Shown: piece after piece, positions 55,781-64,000 of the stretch
Layout of the letters: the number at the start of each line of letters is the position of its first letter
How positions within the stretch are numbered: position 1 is the first letter of the stretch
Assembly: GCA_946811185.2 (NCBI GenBank)
Contig: OX328113.1
Span: 806,001 to 870,000 of the forward strand
Length of the DNA stretch: 64,000 bases
Origin: Hippopus hippopus
Lineage: Eukaryota; Mollusca; Bivalvia; Cardiida; Cardiidae
Reading direction: 5' to 3'
Made by a program: the position numbers and the translations under genes
The notes under the pieces: generated by a model
Database searches by the model: none
Told to the model about the DNA's origin: nothing
What the model saw: the letters and a program-made list of their open reading frames with translations, nothing else

Positions 55781-57200
55781 CAGTGTTCAATCTAGAGCGT
55801 GCCATTGCATCATAGGCCCCCTAAAGTCCCAGATGGCGCAATTCTGAACCAACCTTGGGCCCGTCGGGCGCACTCGATCGTAAAAGTGCCATTCCACGAA
55901 TTGGGGTCCTTTTGTCTGTTTCTATTTTTTCCACTCAAACATAATGCCGAGCTTACTAGTCTAGTAAGAATTTATCGATACTCAGACGGATAGACTGTTA
56001 TCGGTCTTCGTGTCAGAGTTTTGGCAGAATAACGGGTACGAGAGGTTACGATTTTTTCAGCATCCGCTGATATTTCAATATTGCAATGAGGCGATTTTCT
56101 GTATTTTGGAAGTCTTAATGGTACGAAAAAAGGCAAAAGTTGTTTAAAATATTATTTCAGAAAGCACAATTGGGCCAATTCCTAGTGTTCTACAGGCGCA
56201 GATTATTGCGTAAATCACGTTATAGAATTGAAATTCACGTAACAAATATTGGTTACACGGGAGACCTCACGTAAGAAAATACATGGACAAAAAAGGCCAT
56301 TATCCGGTTATCTTGTGTAAAATTACAGGTTTTGAAGTTACTTGTTATCCTTATTGGCAAATTTATGTCAGATCATGCAGAAATACTTATAAATCCAGAA
56401 ATTAACAGACATGAAAAATTGATTGGTGCAAAAAACGTGGAAACCCATGACACAACAAAATGTCTTTGACATTGTCCAATCAGAGTCATTTCAGACGCCT
56501 TTTCAGCTTTTTAATGACTTTAAGTAGTAAACTTACAGAGATATCTTAATATAAGAGACTTTTTTGCTACAAATCATCAATATGGATTGCTTTACCTCTA
56601 GTTGGGGACCATCATTGTCGTATCCCCTGATACAAAATCTTACCCCCAAGATTTTCAGCCCAGAAGGTAACTGTACCCTTGAAATAAAACGCTAGTGAGA
56701 ACACTGCAGTACCTACCCCTCCAAGCCAAGACAATAATACACCACAGAAACGCAAGTTTCAACCAAAATGGCACCCGGACGATCGTTTCAAAAGTTGGTT
56801 AGTTTATGATGAGAGAATTTAACTCTACTTTGAGGGATCGACAGGAAAGTTAAATCTCTGTCTGATGGGATATCAGAATTTTCAGAAGTTTACCACTGAC
56901 AGACATATTTCGTCATTTTTCTTTTCTTTTAGGCTAAGATTAATGGTGAAATCAAGGTTTCGTCAGTCACAATGATGATTTCCGCAGAGTTGTAGTTTTA
57001 TAGGCATAGTATTCATAGATAAATGAATGAGAATATACTTGTTAAATAAAAAGGCAACACTTGTTAAATAAAAAACGTTAACATTACGGTAATGAATTAC
57101 AATTTTTTATGTGTGGCCCCCCGTTTTCCAAAATGGCCCCCTATTTTAAAGTCTGTGGGCCCATTTGGCCCCCTTACAAGCAAAGCTAGATTGAACACTG
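55781..57200. mobile_element. hAT-like element CAGTGTTCAATC, copy 2, 6-bp TSD
   Basis: The ends are CAGTGTTCAATCTAGAGC (left) and CAGTGTTCAATCTAGC (right, reversed). CTTACT lies on both sides (55775-55780 and 57201-57206). Without the nested MITE-4 (56184-56706) it would be about 890 bp, close to copy 1 (822 bp). Non-coding. Confidence 0.87.
56184..56706 (+). mobile_element. MITE-4, copy 3, with 8-bp TSD and known empty site
   Basis: 523 bp with ends AGTGTTCT and AGAACACTG. The flanks are CAATTCCT (56176-56183) and CAGTACCT (56707-56714), two mismatches in eight. The uninterrupted relative at about 34046-34053 reads CAGTACCT once, which is the empty target site. It contains the core block in reverse orientation relative to 37355-37859. 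Confidence 0.82.
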
Positions 57201-57297
57201 CTTACTGCTGCAATATAACTGAAATTATGTTGAAAACGGCATTAAACCCCATATAATCAACAATGAATCAAATCTGATCTCCAGAAACTGAAATTCA

Positions 57298-57375
57298 GTA
57301 CTTTACCTCATAATCTTGAGTTTGATAGACCATGAGAAAGAAGGCTTCGGAAAAAATTGTGGAAATGAGATAGAT
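57298..57375 (-). mobile_element. MITE-1 left half
   Basis: 'actttacctcataatc' to 'attgtggaaatgag'. The hairpin and right half are missing and are followed by the 145-bp array. Confidence 0.6.
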
Positions 57376-57386
57376 CTACATCTAGT

Positions 57387-59862
57387 TCTTTTTAGCTCAC
57401 CTGAGCATGAAGTGCTCATGGGGAGCTATTGTGATCATGCTGCGTCTGGCGTGCGTCGTCCGTCGTCAACTTTTCACTTTGTGTACGCTCTAGAGGCCAC
57501 ATTTTCAGTCCGATATTCATGAAACTTGGTCAGAATGTTTGTCTCAATAAAATCTTTGAAAATGGGTCATGTTGGGTCAAAAACTAAGTCACTAGGTCAA
57601 ATCTTAGAAAAATCTTGTGTACGCTCTAGAGGCCACATTTTCTGTCCAGTACTCCTGAAAGTTGGTCAGAATGTTTGCCTTGATGATATCTTGGATGAGT
57701 TTGAAAATGGGTCATGTTGGGTCAAAAACTAGGTCAGTAGGTCAAATCTTAGAAAAACCTTGTGTATGCTCTAGAGGCCACATTTTTCTGTCCAACACTC
57801 CTGAAAGTTGGTCAGAATGTTTGTCTTGATGATATCTTGGACGAGTTTGAAAATGGGTCATGTCGGAAACAAAAGTAGGTCACTAGGTCAAATCTCAGAA
57901 AAACCTTGTGTACGCTCTAGAGGCCACATTTTCAGTCCAACACTCTTTGAAGTTGATCAGAATGTTTGTCTTGATGATATCTCGGATGAGTTCGAAAATG
58001 GGTCATTCGGGGTCAAAAACTAGGTCAGTAGGTCAAATCTTAGAAAAACCTTGTGTACGCTCTGGAGGCCACATTTTCAGTCTAATACTCTTGAAAGTTG
58101 GTCAGAATGTTTGTCTGGATGATATCTCACATGAGTTCAAAAATAGGTTATGTGGGGTCAAAAACTAGGTCATTAGGTCAAATCTTAGAAAAACCTTGTG
58201 TACGCTCTAGAGGCCACATTTACAAACCAAAACTCCTGAAAGTTGGTCAGAATGTTTGTCTTGATAATATCTCAGACGAGTTTGAAAATGGGTCATGTTG
58301 GGTCAAAAACTAGGTCAGTAGGTCAAATCTTAGAAAAACCTTGTGTATGCTCTAGAGGCCACATTTTTCTGTCCAACACTCCTGAAAGTTGGTCAGAATG
58401 TTTGTCTTGATGATATCTTGGACGAGTTTGAAAATGGGTCATGTCGGAAACAAAAGTAGGTCACTAGGTCAAATCTCAGAAAAACCTTGTGTACGCTCTA
58501 GAGGCCACATTTTCAGTCCAACACTCTTTGAAGTTGGTCAGAATGTTTGTCTTGATGATATCTCGGACGAGTTCGAAAATGGGTCATTCGGGGTCAAAAA
58601 CTAGGTCAGTAGGTCAAATCTTAGAAAAACCTTGTGTACGCTCTGGAGGCCACATTTTCAGTCTAATATTCTTGAAAGTTGGTCAGAATGTTTGTCTGGA
58701 TGATATCTCAGATGATTTCAAAAATAGGTTATGTGGGGTCAAAAACTAGGTCACTAGGTCAAATCTTAGAAAAACCTTGTGTACGCTCTAGAGGCCACAT
58801 TTACAATCCAAAACTCCTGAAAGTTGGTCAGAATGTTTGTCTTGATAATATCTCAGACGAGTTTGAAAATGGGTCATGTTGGGTCAAAAACTAGGTCAGT
58901 AGGTCAAATCTTAGAAAAACCTTTTGTACGCTCTAGAAACCACATTTTCTGTCAAGAACTCTTGAAACTTGGTCAGAATGTTTGTCTTGATAATAGCTCA
59001 GGCGAGTTTGATAATGGGTCATGTGGGGTCAAAAACTAGGTCACTAGGTCAAAATCTTTGATAAACCTTGTGTACGCTCTGGAGGACACATTTTCAGTCC
59101 GATACTCCTGAAACTTGGTCAGAATGTTTGTCTTGATGAGACCTTGAATGAGTTTAAATTTGGGTCATGAGGGGTGAAAAACTAGGTCACTGGGTCAGAA
59201 ATTGGAAAAACCTTGTGTACGCTGTAGTGGCCACATTTTCAGTCTGATACTCTTTAAACTTGGTCAGAATGTTTGTTTAGGTGATATCTCAAAAGACTTT
59301 GATAATGAGTAATGTCACGTCAAAAACTAGGTCATTTGGTCAAATCTTAGAAAAACCTTTTGTACGCTCTAGAGGCCACATTTTCAGTCCAATACTCATG
59401 AAACTTGGTCAGAATGTTTGTCTTAGTGATATCTAAAAAGTGTTTGATAATGGGTAATGTCTGATCAAAAATTAGGTCACTAGGCCAAATCTTAGAAAAA
59501 CCTTGTGTGTGCTGTAGAGGCCACATTTTTAGTCCGAAACTCTTAAAAGTTGGTCAGAATGTTTGTCTTGATAATATCTTGAAAGAGTTCGAAGATGGGT
59601 AGTGTTGGATCAAAAACTAGGTCACTAGGTCAAATCTTAGAAAACCTTGTTTACTTTCTAGAGGCCTCATTTTTAATGCAGTACTCATGAAACTTGGTCA
59701 GAATGTTGGTCTTGCACCAGTTTGCAAGTGGGTCATTTTGGGTCAATAACTCATGAAAATCTTGGTAGAATGTTTGTCATAATATCTCAGAAGAGATTGA
59801 AAATAGGTCATGTTTGGTCAAATGACTCAGATGAGCGATTTCAGGGCCATCATGGCCCTCTT
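57387..59862 (+). repeat. 145-bp tandem array with end caps
   Basis: The 5' cap TTTTTAGCTCACCTGAGCAT contains a GAGCATGAAGTGCTC stem. About 16 units follow, mostly 145-146 bp (first step 136), each with 'gtgtacgctctagaggccac' and 'ttggtcagaatgtttgtc'. The 3' cap is AGGGCCATCATGGCCCTCTTG. Units at 57730-58310 and 58311-58891 repeat as blocks of four with a 581-bp period. Long overlapping frames (for example 57808-58023 and 58389-58604) come from unit length and lack of stops, not from genes. Capped single-unit copies elsewhere (27366-27596) suggest a rolling-circle-type mobile element with an expanded core. Confidence 0.88.
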
Positions 59863-59984
59863 GTTTCAAACTCTTTGCCATTTTATGTGAAAGAACAAAC
59901 CTTTTCAGATCTATGGTAGATCTAATGAGTTTCTTTTAAAATGCTATCCAAAGTCTGGAAATTTAGATTTAACCCAACAGCACA

Positions 59985-60206
59985 CATATCCACACAATCC
60001 CTGATTTCCATGGCCCTAGGAAAAAAGGCTTTTGAAAACATTGTGGGAAAAGGAGAACATTCTGGTAACCAGCATTTTCTCCTTTTCCCACAATGTTTTC
60101 TACTATATCAGAGTCCTAAAGTTAATTTGTACCAATATTGAATTTGTCATCTGTAGATGCTCTCACTGTAGAAGACTCTAAAATTTATTGCTTGTGAAAG
60201 GGTTAA
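59985..60206 (-). mobile_element. MITE-1 copy, sharing TTAA with the next
   Basis: The palindrome lies at about 60035-60100. It ends GTGAAAGGGTTAA (TTAA 60203-60206), which is also the start of the next copy. Confidence 0.82.
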
Positions 60207-60429
60207 GTCTTTACCAAACAACAAAATTTTAGACTTGTCCAAATTGAAAGCATTTGCAGACGACAGTATAATTGTGGCTCAAGTGATGAAATTTGTCTTT
60301 AATAGGATAGAAAGCATTGCGGGAAAAGGAGAAAATGCTGGTTACCAGCATTTTCTCCTTTTTCCACAATGTTTTCAAAACTTTTCTTTTCCAGGGTTGT
60401 CAGAATTCGAGATTGTTTTAGATAGTTAA
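60203..60429 (+). mobile_element. MITE-1 copy, tail to tail with the previous
   Basis: TTAAGTCTTTACCAAAC to TTTAGATAGTTAA. The palindrome lies at about 60310-60373 with the tip GGTTACC. Confidence 0.85.
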
Positions 60430-60559
60430 TAGACCTTCAGAGCTATACAAAACATTTGGGAAAAGAGACAAAAAAAATCTTGTTTGAAAGTCTTTAACAT
60501 AATAGATCTATTTTAAAGACAACTTTTTAAAACTGGAAGGAGTTTCTTGTAATTTTGCT

Positions 60560-60745
60560 TTTCAGTGTGTAGAAACCTGGATTTGACCCAAAAGCACACA
60601 TTCCTGAGCTTGATAGACTTTGAGGAAAAGAGATTTTTAAATTTTGTGGAAAAGAGTGAAAAAGAATTGTTTAGCATTTTTCCATTTTATACAGAGCCCC
60701 AGATAATTTTTTGAGCTGAGGAGTATTTAAAAGCATCATTTTCTT
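60560..60745. repeat. MITE-1 and MITE-2 fragments
   Basis: 60560-60690 keeps decayed MITE-1 order. CAGAGCCCCAGATAA at 60695 is a lone MITE-2 end. Confidence 0.5.
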
Positions 60746-61544
60746 ATGATAGGGGTGAAATGAAATGACTGTGCTTAAAAGGTAATTTCAGCCCAAAAAC
60801 TTCAAAAGGGGATAAAACTGTACTAGACTACAGTGGAACCCCGCTATAACGCTGTTGTCGGGAACCACGATCTACAACAGCGTTATATACCCGGTGAAGT
60901 ATATAACGCTGACCCCCCCCACACACACACACTACCCACGATCCATCCGCCGACCATTGCAAGAACTATGGCATCAATTAATTGCTGTTATTCGCCAATA
61001 TATTCAGAATAAAATAGTAATTTCCTGGTTATTATGGAAATCAACATTTTGAACAAGTCAGGGTAGCCAAAATAATAAGTTTTAATTTGGGGCTGTGTCA
61101 AAAATGATAAGGGCAAAGTCTTGCAAATTTATACATAGTAGCGGTGGAGCTAGATCTAGTTCAAATACTTAGACGTAGACATGCATATTTACGTTGAAGC
61201 ATTTATTTATCGGGCATTTTACAATTTATTTTTTTTTTTCAAATGATTCCCAGTTAGTTCTATTACCAAAACTGGTCATTCAAACATCGGTACAGGTATG
61301 TAAAAGAACTTTGTTTATCTTTAGGACCATGTTTACTAGAAATTATTCAGCCGCTGTTCAGCTGAATTACAGCCTAGTTCATTCAGAAATCAAATAAAAC
61401 GCTATCATGTTGAATTGCAGACAGTGTCGTCGCCATGTCTTTGGACGGGTTGTCAATCTTGAAATAAACGGATCTTAAATATGATCTTACCTTGTTTAGG
61501 CATAACAGAAGTAGCTTTCTACGAAAACGCTTTGGGTCATAGTT

Positions 61545-61625
61545 CAGCTGCAGATGGTATAGATCCAAGATCAGACTGCACATTCTTTGAAGTCTGACGT
61601 CTATCTACACCGGCCGAAAAGACTT
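61545..61625 (+). mobile_element. MITE-3 right part
   Basis: 'gatccaagatcagactgcac', 'agtctgacgt' and 'ctacaccggccgaaaa', then the TTAA that begins the next MITE-1. The left part is missing. Confidence 0.6.
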
Positions 61626-61849
61626 TAACCCTTTACCACACTTTCAAGACCCTGAGAAAGACAGCTTTTGAAAAGCATCTGGAAGAGAGAAGAAAATTCT
61701 GGAAATCAGCATTTTCTCCTTTCACCACATTGTTTCTACCCTACCATGAACGGATTTCAAATTTGGCTCACTTTTTTTTCTTTGTTTGTCGTCTGTAAAT
61801 GCTCTGAATTCGGACATGTCTAAAATTTTGTAGTTTGGTAAAGAGTTAA
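61625..61849 (-). mobile_element. MITE-1 copy, TTAA at both ends
   Basis: TTAACCCTTTACCACAC to TTTGGTAAAGAGTTAA. The palindrome is diverged on its left arm (atctggaagagagaag). Confidence 0.82.
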
Positions 61850-62264
61850 AAATTGTCATCCTGCCATGGGCAATGAACGATTAAATAAGACCATAAACAT
61901 TTAACTTGCCATCCGTAAAGATTTCACACTAGTCGTTTATCCACAAAATTAATGTTTGCTGTAAAGTTTGCATTAGGGGTATGACGTAACGCGCCAATAA
62001 TTCAAAGCGAGAGAGTTGTACTGTAAGCATTTGTCGTACACACTTACAACTGTTTTGCCCGAAGAATTTACACCTGGTTATGGGCTGACCTTCAATCAAA
62101 ACAAACGATATCTCGCTTGCTTATATGATTTGATACAGCCTTTTTGCGTATCGTAATGATTATTGCTAGAACACCCCAGTCGTGTCACATGTATATTGTG
62201 TAGTCGGCAGAAAAAAAAAGTCATTTGGCCTCTTATGGAGCAACTATTCATGCTTCTGCTGAAG

Positions 62265-62330
62265 ATGCCTTTCGAAAATGTTGTGAAAAATGGCGAAACT
62301 GCTGACAGAACATCCAAAAGCCGCAAATGA
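62265..62330 (-). mobile_element. MITE-1 left half, broken at hairpin tip
   Basis: 'gcctttcgaaaatgttgtg' to 'gcgaaactgctg' matches the left arm and stops at the palindrome centre. Confidence 0.5.
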
Positions 62331-62331
62331 A

Positions 62332-62465
62332 TTAACCCTTACGCATCTTTCAGGGATAAAGTTGCTGTTGCGGCCTCTGTAGATCAAGATCAGACTGCAG
62401 ACTATATGTCTCGTCTGATTTCTGATCGTAAACTTCTCGGTCCGCTGTGAAGAGGCATTTGTTAC
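62332..62465 (+). mobile_element. MITE-3 copy, truncated
   Basis: TTAACCCTTACGC start with the arm 'tagatcaagatcagactgca' and a decayed opposite arm. The right end is lost. Confidence 0.6.
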
Positions 62466-63198
62466 AAAAAAAAAAAACCCAATGTTTCATTTTTTGTGTA
62501 TAATTTCATGACTGAGAATTACTATTGGTTGACTCGGCTCTTGAAGGATTCATCCTCATTACAGTTTTACGCACGATGTACATCATTATGCAGCTGATCA
62601 TCCTGTCAGAAATATTTTCCAAAAATTAAAAGTCAGATATTTTGGAAAATATATTTTCAGTATTTAGTATTCGTGAATATTTTGACTCTCTGGAGTTAGG
62701 ACTAGACATAAAATATTTTTGATAGTAATTTAACGTGTCCGAACATTAAGAGTGTCCGAATACATTGGCGAATTACGGTACATTTGATATTGCTATTAAC
62801 GGTCCACATACAGAAATTTATTGATGTTAAGTTTGCCTGATGTAAGTTTGTGTATTTTATGTGAAGACAATTATGGGCTGAAGTCCTTTTGTATTCAGCT
62901 GTGTGTGTATTTGTCAAACAAAGCAATTGGGCACAGCCGTAGGTGATAGAAGTAATCAACAAGGTACAACAAGGTAAAGGTGTGAAAAATTATCACATTA
63001 TATGCGCAGTATCGATTTTACACCAGTATTTGGTCTATAGGTAGTTATGCTTTTACATTGGGGACTCGTATCAGCGGAACGGTGGATTCGGACCAGACTC
63101 GAGAATGGTCAACCCCCCGAAATTTTGGGAGCCATAGGACACCCGTGTTATAATAGGGTCAGCGTTTTAGCGAAGTTCGTTTTAATGGGGTTCCACTG

Positions 63199-63633
63199 TA
63201 TGCTAGACTATATTAACAACAACAACAAAAATCTTAGTGCTCTGTGATGCTTACTTCACAAGAAATAGAGGTTAAAACTTTGGGTTTTCACCTGTCTGAA
63301 AGTTGATAATGAATTTTGACTTCTGGTGGTCTGTCGTAACATCACAAGTCTGGCAAGATATGGTCGCCATATAATGAACACATGTAGAAAACTCAGAATT
63401 CGTGTATATTCAAATTGCTTGTCATGTTTCAATCACTTGTGTGCCGCAGAATTGTAACCTGGTTCTCCCTTATATCTTGCTACAGTGATGGGAAAGAAAT
63501 TTTGAATGAATTAGCCTAATGGAGTTAGTATTTATATAAAGAGAAGTTATTCTTTTGTAGGAAACAAAGCTATCTTGAAATTTATTTCTTGAAGCTATTT
63601 CAATTACAACACTGAACTTACTGATACATAGCT
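63199..63633. other. Intergenic, nothing recognised
   Basis: A short AAC repeat lies near 63214-63227. No gene. Confidence 0.4.
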
Positions 63634-64000
63634 CAGGGTTCCCACAGCTTTTTCAGACAAGAGGATTTTGTCATCCCCTAGATTAACAAATTTGAAAAAC
63701 TGGGGGTTTTCTGAAAATAAAGGGGGTTATACTGTACTTTTACCAATAAATGATTAATTACCTCAGAAAAATGGTATACTGTAGTCGTCATTACTTTAAT
63801 TTGTAAAAATTCACCGTTTAAATTTAGATGACAGAGCAGTTTGAAGTGCCTCTGATCATATGATATCAAACTGACCATGTTGTGTCATCAGTTTTCTTGT
63901 TTTTTTCCAGGACCCATTTTTTAATTCATTTGATTTTTAATCGGTCGGTGCGAGCCTGACGATTAGAGAGACCACAAATTTCGAAAATTTGTCTGCTGAG
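63634..64000. mobile_element. Left end of a hAT-like element running off the window
   Basis: CAGGGTTCCCACAG at 63634 has the form of a hAT end. 63775-63905 contains the shared core block ('agcagtttgaagtgcctctg', 'gatatcaaactga', 'ttgtgtcatcagttttc'). The right end is outside the window. Confidence 0.45.

Larger units (their letters stand above)
60831..63198. mobile_element. pogo/Tigger-like element with nested MITEs
   Basis: The ends are CAGTGGAACCCCGCTATAAC (left) and CAGTGGAACCCCATTAAAAC (right, reversed), with TA on both sides (60829-60830 and 63199-63200). Left subterminal AGCGTTATA motifs are repeated (60881-60890, 60901-60911), and 'agcgtttt' occurs at the right. 2.4 kb including MITE-3 and MITE-1 insertions. 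No transposase seen. Confidence 0.75.

Noticed and set aside
57526..59039. Series of similar 71-86 codon frames as a gene family
   Set aside because: They repeat with the 145-bp unit in two frames because unit length and lack of stops allow it. No domain, and no codon-type constraint visible.

Overview
This window is eukaryotic, AT-rich, gene-poor DNA, most likely from a marine bivalve mollusc. Reasons: spliced coding exons, no operons or ribosome binding sites, tRNA-derived SINEs, abundant microsatellites, and tandem repeats of about 160 bp resembling the bivalve BIV160/pearl type. The bivalve assignment is inference. There are almost no host genes. Only one convincing host exon was found, a citron-homology (CNH) exon of an MRCK-like kinase on the minus strand at about 19.06-19.43 kb. 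There is also one decayed exon at 26.95-27.23 kb, and one short open frame at 46.49 kb that is split by a transposon.

Region by region. 0-2.3 kb: a SINE, a TTAA MITE and a pogo-like element. 2.6-4.56 kb: a 2-kb pyrimidine-rich tract. 6.5-18.3 kb: nested hAT-like elements and MITEs. 19.5-24.4 kb: a tandem-repeat element of about 160-bp units, interrupted by an intact 3.36-kb hAT transposon that has 8-bp target-site duplications (TSDs) and encodes a 607-residue transposase with all three catalytic acidic residues. 24.4-32.4 kb: a dense mosaic of three MITE families, two further hAT-like elements and the decayed exon. 32.4-52.8 kb: five different transposons whose inverted ends are built from arrays of short CpG-centred motifs. 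52.8-57.2 kb: mostly non-repetitive DNA, a SINE and a hAT-like element carrying a nested element. 57.4-59.9 kb: a 145-bp tandem array with a 581-bp higher-order repeat. 60-64 kb: MITEs, a third pogo-like element, and the start of another hAT-like element.

The window reads as layered transposition. MITE-1 (about 225 bp, TTAA-flanked, with a 30-bp-arm central hairpin) has more than 25 copies and fragments. It serves both as an insert and as a target: one copy sits inside another with a clean TTAA duplication, and many copies are broken at the tip of the hairpin. Several hAT-like families carry 6-bp rather than 8-bp flanking duplications. A block of about 300 bp recurs inside elements with unrelated ends. 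The most novel-looking signal is the set of terminal-array elements at 32.4-52.8 kb. One has a 9-bp TSD inside an open frame, which suggests a Foldback/Mutator-like group.
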